NCBI RefSeq assembly: GCF_015533855.1
Contig: NZ_AP024154.1
Location: 1,243,001 to 1,307,000, forward strand
Origin: Echinicola sp. 20G
Lineage (GTDB): Bacteria; Bacteroidota; Bacteroidia; Cytophagales; Cyclobacteriaceae
Length of the DNA: 64,000 nucleotides
Direction: 5' to 3'
Both the position numbers and the translations under genes were made by a program. The notes under the pieces are model-generated. The model worked only from the letters and a program-made list of their open reading frames with translations, searched no databases and was not told where the DNA came from. How positions within the stretch are numbered: the stretch's first letter is position 1; the number at the start of each line of letters is the position of its first letter. Shown in pieces: positions 26,326-35,280 of the stretch.

Positions 26326-28104
26326 TTGGCAAAAACAGATATAATTACCCGGTTTTTAATCTGGAGGCTTAAACATATCAGCACCAAGAATTTTGTGATG
26401 ATTCTTAGTGGGGTGATCGGTATTCTTACTGGTTTGGCTGCAGTGATCCTCAAGGAATCCGTTCATTTCATCCAACATTGGCTGATTGAAGGCTTCCATA
26501 TCGAGTATGCCAACTTTTTCTTCATCATCTATCCGCTGATCGGCATCTTCCTTACCTACATCGTCGGGAAATATATTGTCAAGGATTATGGTGGACATGG
26601 TATTCCCGAAATACTTTATAATATCTCAAAGAAAAACAGCATTATCCCAAAGGTGAAGATGTATAGCAGGGTTTTTACATCATGCTTGACAGTTGGACTT
26701 GGGGGATCTGTTGGTTTGGAGGCCCCGATTGTGGTGACAGGATCTGCCATAGGTTCCAATTCCGGCCAATTGATGCACCTTAATGCCAAAAAAAGAAATA
26801 TTCTGATCGGCTGTGGTGCTGCAGGTGGCATTTCTGCTATATTCGGCTCTCCTATCGGAGGTGTCATATTTGCCATAGAAGTAATCTTAATGGAAGTGAA
26901 TGTGGGCGCTTTCATTCCATTGCTGATTGCATCTGTGATGGGCTCTTTGACCACAATGGTATTGATTGGCAATGATGCCATTTTTTCTTTTAACCTTACT
27001 GGAGAGTTTATTGCCGCGCATACTCCCTACTACCTGATGTTGGGAGTCATTACAGGCTTGATCTCTGTTTACTTCATCAAGTCTGTTCTCAAGACCGAAA
27101 ACTTCCTTGAAAGCTTTACCAACCCTTGGCTAAAGATTCTATGTGGGGGTGCTGTTTTAGGTTTGATGATTTTCTTCTTTCCCCCTATTTATGGTGAAGG
27201 CTACAACACGCTGAATTCATTGATAGCAGGCGATCCATTTGTATTGTTGAATAGAAGCCCTTTCTTTTCGGAGATTAACAACTCCTACTTTATACTGATT
27301 TATTTGCTATTGATCATTTTTGCGAAGCCCATTGCTGCAGCACTGACGATAGGCAGCGGCGGTAGCGGGGGGATTTTTGCCCCTTCACTTTATGTGGGTG
27401 GACTTACAGGCTTTCTTTTTGCCTATGCCAATAATTTCTTTGGGGTTTACATTCCCATCCCCTTGGCCCACTTTACACTGGTGGCCATGTGCGGCGTGAT
27501 GAGTGGTGTTCAGCATGCACCCTTGTCAGCCATATTCTTAATTGCTGAAGTAACTGGCGGCTATGAGCTTTTTGTACCCTTGATGCTGGTATCTGCTATT
27601 TCCCTGGCCACGACCAATTATTTTGACAAAAATTCTCTTTACAAAAACCAACTGCTGGAACAAGGAAAACATATTCCTGAAACAAAGGATGAGGAGGTTT
27701 TAGGCTTGATTGACATTAGGAGAATTATGGAAAAGGACTTGCTTCCAATCCATCCAGACGCACTCCTTAAGGACCTATGTGGTCTGGTAAAGCTTTCCAA
27801 AAGAAATATTTTTCCTGTGGTGGATGAAAAAGGCAACCTCAACGGAATAGTGACTTTGGATGACATTAGGGACATTATGTTTGACAAGCATAAACAAGAG
27901 GAAACCCATATCAGAAAACTCATGCACAGCCCTCCTGACACCATCCAACCTTCTGAAAGCATGAGGGGTGTAATGGACAAATTCGAAAAGTCTGGTGCAT
28001 GGAACCTACCAGTGGTAGATAATGGAAGATATTTAGGCTTCATCAGTAAGTCCAGAATTTTCAACGCCTACCGAACCAGACTCATCAGGCAGCAAAAAGA
28101 TTAG
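26326..28104 (+). CDS. ClC-family chloride channel/antiporter with C-terminal CBS pair
   Basis: A 592-aa membrane protein of the ClC family. The selectivity filter elements are GLGGSVGLEAP (gating Glu at E132), IGSGGSGGIFAPSL, and the later MSGVQHAPLSAIFLIAEVTGGY. After about ten membrane spans, residues from about 440 form two CBS domains (LPIHPDALLKDL, FPVVDEKGNLNGIVTLDDIR; GAWNLPVVDNGRYLGFIS), which usually sense nucleotides. No upstream ATG fits: the frame begins with TTG at 26326, giving MAKTDIITRFLIWRLKHIS, which agrees with family N-termini; the first ATG (26398) would cut into the first membrane helix. Whether it is a channel or H+/Cl- exchanger is not readable. Confidence 0.93.
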   Translation: MAKTDIITRFLIWRLKHISTKNFVMILSGVIGILTGLAAVILKESVHFIQHWLIEGFHIEYANFFFIIYPLIGIFLTYIVGKYIVKDYGGHGIPEILYNISKKNSIIPKVKMYSRVFTSCLTVGLGGSVGLEAPIVVTGSAIGSNSGQLMHLNAKKRNILIGCGAAGGISAIFGSPIGGVIFAIEVILMEVNVGAFIPLLIASVMGSLTTMVLIGNDAIFSFNLTGEFIAAHTPYYLMLGVITGLISVYFIKSVLKTENFLESFTNPWLKILCGGAVLGLMIFFFPPIYGEGYNTLNSLIAGDPFVLLNRSPFFSEINNSYFILIYLLLIIFAKPIAAALTIGSGGSGGIFAPSLYVGGLTGFLFAYANNFFGVYIPIPLAHFTLVAMCGVMSGVQHAPLSAIFLIAEVTGGYELFVPLMLVSAISLATTNYFDKNSLYKNQLLEQGKHIPETKDEEVLGLIDIRRIMEKDLLPIHPDALLKDLCGLVKLSKRNIFPVVDEKGNLNGIVTLDDIRDIMFDKHKQEETHIRKLMHSPPDTIQPSESMRGVMDKFEKSGAWNLPVVDNGRYLGFISKSRIFNAYRTRLIRQQKD

Positions 28105-28131
28105 GCAAAAAATAATATTTGGTTTACCTGT

Positions 28132-28300
28132 TTATCCACGCTTACACACATCACCTGTTTTTGTAAAAAATTCATTACCAGCGTTTTATCCACAAATTCA
28201 CTTTTAATAAAAACGATTTAAATTATTGATTTACAGATAGTTACACTATTAACTTAATGTTATGTGGATAAGTGTTGATAATTGTGGATAAATTTTTCAC
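28132..28300. other. oriC: Candidate chromosomal replication origin (DnaA-box cluster)
   Basis: This AT-rich gene-free stretch holds three perfect DnaA boxes, TTATCCACA at 28186-28194 and its complement TGTGGATAA at 28263-28271 and 28283-28291, plus single-mismatch copies TTATCCACG at 28132-28140 and TGTTGATAA at 28273-28281. The last three boxes start exactly 10 bases apart, one helical turn, all in the same direction. Between the two box groups is an especially AT-rich core (about 28195-28262) that could be the unwinding element. Origins in Bacteroidota are often not next to dnaA. Gene direction is only weakly skewed around the site. A DnaA-binding regulatory or titration site is the main alternative. 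Confidence 0.65.
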
Positions 28301-28655
28301 ATTTTTTTTGGACGCTTTTCCAGTAAATAAAGACCTATTTTTCACTTGATTACTAACTGAAAAAGGTACTCAAAACACCCTTCAAAAAATCAAAATTCAG
28401 AATAAAATATTACACCAAATTCCTTCCAATTATCACTGTTTTCTGCAAACGTTTCCAAATGCTGCAATTGACTACAAAAACCCTACAATACACGACAAAA
28501 ATTGGCGTGTTATCAGTAACATTTGGAAATCTAAGGTATAAACACAACCCATGCACTGGTAATTTTACCTCGGCTGGAATCTTTTAGTTTAAATTGAAGG
28601 CACACCCCTTCCCTTTAGTTACATTTAAACCAAAAAGAAAATTGTTGGAAAGTAA
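28301..28655. other. AT-rich non-coding remainder of the origin region
   Basis: No coding frame, tRNA or clear hairpin is visible. It begins with a T-rich stretch and ends at the fur stop codon. It probably belongs to the origin region or carries the 3' end of the fur transcript. Confidence 0.45.
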
Positions 28656-29135
28656 TTAGACCAATTTCAAATTTTTACAATCAGGAATCTGACAATCCCC
28701 ATAGAGGACCAAAGAGTGGCTGGTAATTGCTGAAGAAAACTCCTTGCCCATGGCCTCTTTGATCAAGTTGATCCGCTCATCAGAGAATTCACGGATCTTA
28801 CGGCACTGGTTGCAAACATGATGATCATGGTGCTTATAGGTCAATGCCTGCTCATATAGTGCCACCTTGTCCTTAAACTGGTGTTTGACAGCAAGTCCAC
28901 ACTCTACTAAAAGATCCAGGGTATTATAGATGGTGGCGCGACTAATCGAGTAGCCCTTATTTCTCATCAAAAGAAAAAGCCCTTCAACATCAATATGTTC
29001 ATCTTGAGGCAAGGCATATAATTCATCGATAACCGAAAACCTTTCTGGGGTCTTTCTGCTACCATGCCTTTGCAAAAAGTTCTCAAATATTTTTTTTGCT
29101 TTTTCTACAACCGACTTCTCTGCCATATTTTTCAT
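28656..29135 (-). CDS. Fur-family transcriptional regulator
   Basis: A 159-aa metal-responsive repressor. The winged helix includes SRKTPERFSVIDELYALP and ISRATIYNTLDLLVECGL; the dimerisation domain carries the metal motif YKHHDHHVCNQCRKIREF and a second Cys pair GDCQIPDCKN that would form the structural zinc site. The order HHDHHVCxxC fits Fur, Zur and PerR alike, so the metal sensed is open. It sits alone between the origin candidate and a divergent protease gene. I see no Fur-box palindrome in its leader that I would defend. Confidence 0.92.
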   Translation of the reverse strand: MKNMAEKSVVEKAKKIFENFLQRHGSRKTPERFSVIDELYALPQDEHIDVEGLFLLMRNKGYSISRATIYNTLDLLVECGLAVKHQFKDKVALYEQALTYKHHDHHVCNQCRKIREFSDERINLIKEAMGKEFSSAITSHSLVLYGDCQIPDCKNLKLV

Positions 29136-29346
29136 TACTAAAAATTAAAGATGCAGCATTTTTTAGATTTTATCAAACTAAGACCCGCTTGTGAGACCTT
29201 ATCCCTGCTTATTTGCTATCAGTCTAAATTAGCATAAATAAAAACGTAAAATAAAGCCTCTCTTCAAACCTAAAATCTTCCAAATTCACTTCTTCTCATG
29301 TATCAATAATTTTTATATTAAATGGATAATACTAAATTAGTTAAGT

Positions 29347-30591
29347 ATGCTCACCAAAAGACTTTTACTTCTTTCCGTATTATTTTTGACGGGCGCTCAA
29401 CTTTGGGCCCAGATTCCCGGATTTTTTATGAAGGAAGAAAAAAACAGTGTCAATCTCCCATTTTTCGATTACAACAACTTGATCATTATGCCCATTGCTA
29501 TCAATAACGGGCCCGAGCTTAACTTCCTTATTGACACAGGCGTAAAATCCAATATTCTTTTCAGCAAAACTGTTGGCGATGAATTGGGACTCTATTACAC
29601 CAGGACACTGAATTTAATGGGAGCAGACGGAAAAACAGTCCTTACCGCCCTTGTATCACCCAACAATCACTTTAACATGGGACCTGTAGAAGGAATTGTT
29701 CAAGCAGTATTAGTCCTTGAGGAGGATTTCTTGGAGTTGGAAAGAGTGATCGGTATACCGGTACATGGAATTATAGGTTATGAGTTTTTTAAATTTAATC
29801 CCATCAAGATAGATTACGATTCTAATATCTTGACTTTTTATCACGCTGATAAAATGAATTGGAGGCCTTTTGGCTACAGGAAGATTGATTTGTCTTTCGA
29901 CAACTATAAGCCTTATGTGGAAAGTACTATTAAGCAAATCGAAGGGCCAGAAATAAACGGAAAGCTCTTGATCGACACTGGCGCCAATCATGGATTGCTT
30001 TTGAACCGTGAGACCTCAGACCAAATTAAACTTCCCCCCAAGAGGCTACAAACCGATTTGGGCAGATCCTTGGGAGGAGATCTTTTTGGCTATGTTGGAA
30101 GAGTAAAAAAATACTCTTTGGGCAATTTAAATTTCAGAAGGGTGATTACCTCCTATCCTGATGAGACAGAGTTTTCATCCATCATTATAGAGTCAGGCCG
30201 TTTGGGAAGCTTAGGTTCTGAAGTATTGGCCAGGATGACTTTTATTATAGACTATCCTAGGGAAAGGTTATTATTCAAAAAAGGGGCTGGTTTTCATCAC
30301 CCTTTTGAATATGATATGAGTGGTATTAAAGTTCGTATGACCAATGTGGAAGAAAAAAGATATTATGTAAGTAGCGTAAGGGAAAACTCCCCGGCTTCAA
30401 AGGCAAACATCAAACCCGGTGACGAAATTCTATCTATCAATCTATTACCAGTTGAATATTGGGACCTTGCTGAAATAAATGATCTCCTTAAATCTGAAGA
30501 AGGAAAGGAAATTATTATTACGGTAAAAAGAAATATAAGGGAAATTCCTGTGGAATTGGATAAAACCCTAATGCTCCAAAAACAATTATAA
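29347..30591 (+). CDS. Secreted retropepsin-like aspartyl protease with PDZ domain
   Basis: A 414-aa exported protein. A signal peptide ends near LWAQ. Two pepsin-like halves each carry an Asp-Thr-Gly: FLIDTGVKS (D63) and LLIDTGANH (D210), so the chain holds its own pair of catalytic aspartates rather than dimerising. A PDZ domain follows (about residues 325-395: YYVSSVRENSPASKANIKPGDEIL). PDZ-linked aspartyl proteases of this kind are common in Bacteroidota and their substrates are unknown. It is divergent from fur. The ATG at 29347 gives the signal peptide. Confidence 0.88.
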   Translation: MLTKRLLLLSVLFLTGAQLWAQIPGFFMKEEKNSVNLPFFDYNNLIIMPIAINNGPELNFLIDTGVKSNILFSKTVGDELGLYYTRTLNLMGADGKTVLTALVSPNNHFNMGPVEGIVQAVLVLEEDFLELERVIGIPVHGIIGYEFFKFNPIKIDYDSNILTFYHADKMNWRPFGYRKIDLSFDNYKPYVESTIKQIEGPEINGKLLIDTGANHGLLLNRETSDQIKLPPKRLQTDLGRSLGGDLFGYVGRVKKYSLGNLNFRRVITSYPDETEFSSIIIESGRLGSLGSEVLARMTFIIDYPRERLLFKKGAGFHHPFEYDMSGIKVRMTNVEEKRYYVSSVRENSPASKANIKPGDEILSINLLPVEYWDLAEINDLLKSEEGKEIIITVKRNIREIPVELDKTLMLQKQL

Positions 30592-30698
30592 ATTACTTAT
30601 TTGTTGCTTGCATTACCTTATAAAGTTGAGTAAAAAGTAAATGAATGTATTTTTATTAGTCAAAAAAGCTAACTTTAGGCTGTTTCTGTTTTTGCCTA

Positions 30699-33600
30699 AT
30701 GGAATCTAAAAATTACAATCATATATCGTCATCTTTTGTAACATTAAGAAAGACAAGCAATTCTACCTTTGAACTGCTTTATTTTAATGCTGCCTTTGAA
30801 TCAATGCTGGGCTCAAAACCTAGCATCAACACATTTGATCAGATTTTGATGACCTTGCCGAAACCTAGCCTAGGTCATATTTTCAATTCTCTCAAGCAAA
30901 ATAAAACTCTTTCCACCATTTTTTTCACACAAGGAGGCACTTGTTTTCCTGTTCTCCTAGAAGGAAATATAATAAAAGAACAGAAAGCTGAGAATTATCT
31001 CATTAACCTGATAATGATCCCTCAGCTTGAAAAACCAGAAATCAAGAACCTTTGGATGATTCAGCTGAGCACTGATTTGCTTTTCAGCAGTAGTTTAAAC
31101 AAATGCCCAAATAGGCTTCAAATCGGATCAGCTCTTCCCAATCATTTTCACAATCACTACCCGCACATTAGTGAAGCCGTTTTTCAAGACTTTATCACTA
31201 ATGAAAAGGAAGGCGAATTAGACCTTCAGCAAAATGGCCAAATATTGGAGAAAAAAATTCTCTTTGAATCAGAATTTTGCTCCCTGATTGTTCATGCGCC
31301 CCCTATCGGAAACCGCTTCCAAAAGTTTATCTTCGAACAGAAGGACCAAATGGTCCAACATAACTCCAGGGCTATTTATTACGAGCACGAATTGGGAGAT
31401 AGCCAAATTCACTGGAGTGGGGCCTATGTCGATATATTAGGATATCCAAGGGAAGAATTCACGGAAGTAAACATCCAAAGATGGGTGGAGATGATCCATC
31501 CAGAAGATTTAAAACATCTCAAAACTGGCTTCGAAAAGGATTTTAAGTTGGACAATCCATACGACACCTTCTACAGGCTAAAACATAAAGAGGGCTACTA
31601 CCTTTATGTTCAAGACATCGCCAGGGTATTTGTCGATGAAAAAACTGGAAAAAAAATTATTCTTGGGAGTATTACTGACATCAGTGGGCTCAAAAACATC
31701 GAAAAAAAACTGCTTGAAAACCGATACACCTTAAATGAGCTTTCCAGCATCATGCCAGGAATGATTTATATGTTCAAGAAATCCCCAGAAGGCAAATATG
31801 ATTTTATATTTGTAAGCGAAGGGGTCAAAGATATTTTCGGTGTCACCACTAAATATTTTACTCAACATTTCCGAAAGCTTAAAAATCGAATACATCCAGA
31901 TGACCTTAATATTATCTTAGAGACAAACAAAAATGCCTCTCATTCCAAAACAATGGAAATAACTTTTAGGATCATCAATCCCGATGAAACTGTTAAGTGG
32001 GTATTTTGCTCTTCTAGCCTTTTGAAAGAACAAAATGGCCAAGACATTTGGGCAGGGTATATTCTGGATATTAGTTATACAAAGAAAAAAGAAGAAGAGG
32101 CCAAGTCCAATTACTTGCGTTATAAGCAGAGCTTTGACAACAATCCCTTGGCCATATTTCATTATGACAAAGACGGAACTATCCTGAAAGTCAACAACAC
32201 TCTGGTAAAAAAGGCTAATCTAGAAAATGGTGAAATTATTCTTGGAAAAAGCATCCATGATCTCTATCAGCACTCTTCTATATATGATACATTATTAGAG
32301 GGGATTGAAAGTGGTTCTGCTGATTATGAAGGCTCATTTATCACGCATTTCTCTAACACGCATTTTTATATCAAACTCAAAATCACAAAGTTGAAATTTG
32401 ATAATGGTTTTGAAGCAGCCTTTGAAGACATCACCGAAAAGGATTTTGTTCAGTGTGTAATGAACGATGTGGCCACTATTTCCGCCCAGTTTAATGATAT
32501 GGATTTTTTTTATGAGTTGGTAAAGCTGCTATCAAAAAAATTGAATTTAAAGTATTGTCTAATCGGAGAGTATATCCCCAATGGTCGATCAATTCAAACC
32601 ACTGCTATTGCCAAAGATGGTAAGATCATTCCGAATTTCATCTATTCATTAGATAATACTCCTTGCGAAACAGCAATCAGCAACTATAGAAGAGAAGTAG
32701 TCTTGATTTCAAATGGAGTGGCTGAACAGTATCCCAAAGATTTATTCCTGCAAGAAGAAAACATTACCTCCTATTGCTCTACAGGAATAAATGACAAAAA
32801 TGGAAGAAAAATAGGCATACTTGTATTAGCCGATAGTAAGCCTATGCAAAATGAGGAAGGAATTATTAATATTGTTTCTATCCTCAGTGACCGAGCAGGT
32901 GCAGAACTTCAGCGTATTCAATATGAAAAGATACTTCTCGAATCACAGCAGCTTTATAAAAGCATCGCAGAAAACTTCCCTAGAGGGACAGTAGATGTGT
33001 TAGACAAAAACTTCAGGTACGTCTACACCGAAGGAAGTGAATACCAGAAAATAGGAATAGACCCTAAGGAACTTATTGGGACCTACCACTTGATGAAATA
33101 TGATGCAGTGACTTCCCTTAATGCCAAAAAAGAATTGGACAAGGTTCTTTTGGGCCAAACTGTCGTATATGAAATTGACTTTAATGGAGAGAGCTATAAA
33201 AAAACAGGGGTACCGCTGATCAATAAACAAGGGGAAGTTGACCGCATCCTGCTGGTAACCCAAAACATTTCAGAATCCAAATCAGCAGAGGAAGAACGCG
33301 AAAAGCTCATCAAAGACCTTTCCAGCCACAATGATGAATTGCAGCGCTTTGCTTACATCGTCTCCCATAATCTTCGCGCACCAATCGTTAACATTACTTC
33401 CTTACTCGATTTGCTCAATGAAGACAATTTAGCAGACCCCAACAATGTAGAATTGATCGATAGCTTGAAAACCTCTGTCGCAATCCTCAATGCTACTTTA
33501 ATGGATCTGATCGAGGTGGTGTCCATCAAGAAAGAAAAAATCAGAAAAGTAGAAACGGTCAACTTTGAAAGCTTAATCAATAACATAGAAAAGAGCCTTT

Positions 33601-34046
33601 TCAAACAGCTCAAAGAAGCCAAAGTAAAAGTTAAACGAGATTTTGCTATAAACGAGATTAACTATGTGCACAGTCATCTTGAAAATTTCTTTCTTAATTT
33701 CATGACCAATGCTATTAAGTACAGCCATCCAGAGCGAAATACAGAAATTCATATCAAGACTAAAATGAATGGCAATAATTGCATTATTAGCTTCTCTGAC
33801 AATGGAATTGGCATCGACTTGGAGAAATATGGTGACCGAATTTTTGGATTGTATCAGCGTTTTCATACCCATGTAGAAGGCAAAGGACTAGGCCTATACC
33901 TTGTCAGGGAACAGATCCGCTCCCTAGATGGTGATATTCATATTAAAAGTGAAGTCGGCAAAGGAACCACCTTCACTATCACCATCAAAAACCTACCTCA
34001 CCCCGACCAAGAAAGTATAGAATTCAGCCAAGAAAACACTCAATAA
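30699..34046 (+). CDS. Multi-PAS/GAF sensor histidine kinase (soluble)
   Basis: A 1115-aa kinase. By eye the order is an N-terminal PAS-like region, PAS (about 225-330, IHWSGAYVDILGYPREEF), PAS (345-455), PAS (465-575), GAF (590-745), PAS (755-865), HisKA with H890 in YIVSHNLRAP, and a HATPase with N-box FFLNFMTNAIKYSHP, G1 FSDNGIGIDL and G2 GKGLGLYLV. No transmembrane helix or signal peptide is visible, so it should sense a cytoplasmic cue. No response regulator gene is adjacent, so it acts as an orphan kinase or on a distant partner. The ATG at 30699 opens the frame with no alternative nearby. Confidence 0.92.
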   Translation: MESKNYNHISSSFVTLRKTSNSTFELLYFNAAFESMLGSKPSINTFDQILMTLPKPSLGHIFNSLKQNKTLSTIFFTQGGTCFPVLLEGNIIKEQKAENYLINLIMIPQLEKPEIKNLWMIQLSTDLLFSSSLNKCPNRLQIGSALPNHFHNHYPHISEAVFQDFITNEKEGELDLQQNGQILEKKILFESEFCSLIVHAPPIGNRFQKFIFEQKDQMVQHNSRAIYYEHELGDSQIHWSGAYVDILGYPREEFTEVNIQRWVEMIHPEDLKHLKTGFEKDFKLDNPYDTFYRLKHKEGYYLYVQDIARVFVDEKTGKKIILGSITDISGLKNIEKKLLENRYTLNELSSIMPGMIYMFKKSPEGKYDFIFVSEGVKDIFGVTTKYFTQHFRKLKNRIHPDDLNIILETNKNASHSKTMEITFRIINPDETVKWVFCSSSLLKEQNGQDIWAGYILDISYTKKKEEEAKSNYLRYKQSFDNNPLAIFHYDKDGTILKVNNTLVKKANLENGEIILGKSIHDLYQHSSIYDTLLEGIESGSADYEGSFITHFSNTHFYIKLKITKLKFDNGFEAAFEDITEKDFVQCVMNDVATISAQFNDMDFFYELVKLLSKKLNLKYCLIGEYIPNGRSIQTTAIAKDGKIIPNFIYSLDNTPCETAISNYRREVVLISNGVAEQYPKDLFLQEENITSYCSTGINDKNGRKIGILVLADSKPMQNEEGIINIVSILSDRAGAELQRIQYEKILLESQQLYKSIAENFPRGTVDVLDKNFRYVYTEGSEYQKIGIDPKELIGTYHLMKYDAVTSLNAKKELDKVLLGQTVVYEIDFNGESYKKTGVPLINKQGEVDRILLVTQNISESKSAEEEREKLIKDLSSHNDELQRFAYIVSHNLRAPIVNITSLLDLLNEDNLADPNNVELIDSLKTSVAILNATLMDLIEVVSIKKEKIRKVETVNFESLINNIEKSLFKQLKEAKVKVKRDFAINEINYVHSHLENFFLNFMTNAIKYSHPERNTEIHIKTKMNGNNCIISFSDNGIGIDLEKYGDRIFGLYQRFHTHVEGKGLGLYLVREQIRSLDGDIHIKSEVGKGTTFTITIKNLPHPDQESIEFSQENTQ

Positions 34047-34198
34047 TTTTATCCTGAAAGTAATTTTTCCCAACCATTCGGTGCCTTTTGCGTGATAATA
34101 CCTAAATTCGAATATCACATTTCAACACAAACTACGAAATCCAACTGGCCAAGTGAATTTCAACTTTGCCATTCAAGATTCCAACTAATTTCAAACTC

Positions 34199-34789
34199 AT
34201 GAAAAAAGCGATTATCCCCATTCTTATCCTCGTTGTCGTAGGTATTTTTGTCTACACCAAAGCAGTAGGCACCTACAACCAATTTGTGAAAACGGAAGAA
34301 ACCATCAATGGTCAGTGGGCCGAGGTGGAAACTCAATACCAACGTCGCGCAGACCTGATCCCAAACTTGGTAAACACCGTTAAAGGTTATGCTGACTTTG
34401 AAAAAGAAACCCTTGAAGGCGTGATCAATGCCCGAGCCAAGGCTACTTCTGTCAACATCAATGCTGATGAACTGACCCCAGAAAAAATTGCCCAGTTCCA
34501 AGAAGCACAAGATCAGTTAAGCGGGAGCTTGAGCAGGCTTTTGGTAGCAGTGGAGCGTTATCCTGACCTGAAAGCCAACCAAAACTTCCTTGACCTTCAG
34601 GCCCAATTAGAAGGAACTGAAAACAGGATTGCAGTAGCCAGAAGAAATTTTAACCAATCAGTACAGGCCTACAATTCTAACCTAAGAACTTTCCCCAACA
34701 ATATTTTTGCGGGATGGTATGGCTTTGAGAAAAAAGGTTACTTCGAAGCCTCTGAAGGGGCTGAAAACGCACCAACGGTAGAATTCTAA
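34199..34789 (+). CDS. lemA: LemA family protein
   Basis: A 196-aa LemA protein. The N-terminal membrane anchor KKAIIPILILVVVGIFVY is followed by the hallmark YNQFVKTEETINGQWAEVETQYQRR, DLIPNLVNTVKGYADFEKETL and ARAKATS, a long helical bundle. The start at 34199 gives a proper anchor; an upstream ATG at 34166 would put 11 polar residues before it. LemA proteins commonly occur with TPM-domain genes, as here, and have been linked to membrane or envelope stress, though their biochemical role is unclear. Confidence 0.93.
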   Translation: MKKAIIPILILVVVGIFVYTKAVGTYNQFVKTEETINGQWAEVETQYQRRADLIPNLVNTVKGYADFEKETLEGVINARAKATSVNINADELTPEKIAQFQEAQDQLSGSLSRLLVAVERYPDLKANQNFLDLQAQLEGTENRIAVARRNFNQSVQAYNSNLRTFPNNIFAGWYGFEKKGYFEASEGAENAPTVEF

Positions 34790-34802
34790 ATCGAACTATT
34801 TT

Positions 34803-34826
34803 GCCCGGCCAACACCGGGCATCTTT
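34803..34826 (+). terminator. Hairpin between lemA and the TPM gene, possible partial terminator
   Basis: A perfect 6-bp GC stem (GCCCGG/CCGGGC, loop CCAACA) is followed by ATCTTTATT. It could reduce read-through from lemA into the TPM genes or protect the lemA 3' end. The U-run is weak. Confidence 0.45.
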
Positions 34827-34844
34827 ATTAAAAATACATTGGCC

Positions 34845-35279
34845 ATGGCCGAAAAATTATTTACCAAAGCAGAAAAAGACCAGATCGTCGCTGCCATCAA
34901 AGCAGCAGAACTGGAAACTTCCGGAGAAATACAAGTACACCTCGAAAATCACTGTAAAGGAGAAGTCTTGGACCGAGCAGCAGATGTCTTTGCCATGCTG
35001 AAAATGCACAAGACCAAACTTCGTAATGGTGTGCTTTTTTACCTTGCAGTAGAAGACCATAAGTTAGCCATCTTAGGAGACGGAGGAATCAATAATGTCG
35101 TTCCAGATAACTTTTGGGAAAGTATCAAAGAAGCCATGATCAAACACTTCAAAAAAGAACAATTTGCTGAAGGCTTGATCACCGGAATTCGCATGTCCGG
35201 CGAAGCGCTTAAGGAACACTTTCCGTATGATGGTGATACCGATGAAAATGAACTCTCCGATGAAATCTCCTTTGGATAA
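34845..35279 (+). CDS. Cytoplasmic TPM-domain protein (144 aa)
   Basis: A stand-alone TPM (YgcG/TPM_phosphatase) domain without signal peptide: FTKAEKDQIVAAIKAAELETSGEIQVHLE, VLFYLAVEDHKLAILGDGGIN, FAEGLITGIRMSGEALKEHF. I chose the ATG at 34845; a TTG two codons upstream also fits. It lies between lemA and a second, membrane-anchored TPM gene and ends one base before the latter's start, so they are translationally close. Its role is probably tied to LemA, but no activity can be read from the sequence. Confidence 0.88.
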   Translation: MAEKLFTKAEKDQIVAAIKAAELETSGEIQVHLENHCKGEVLDRAADVFAMLKMHKTKLRNGVLFYLAVEDHKLAILGDGGINNVVPDNFWESIKEAMIKHFKKEQFAEGLITGIRMSGEALKEHFPYDGDTDENELSDEISFG

Positions 35280-35280
35280 T

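Noticed and set aside
34839..34844. TTG two codons upstream as start of the cytoplasmic TPM gene
   Set aside because: An ATG in frame right after it gives the same domain; no evidence favours TTG.
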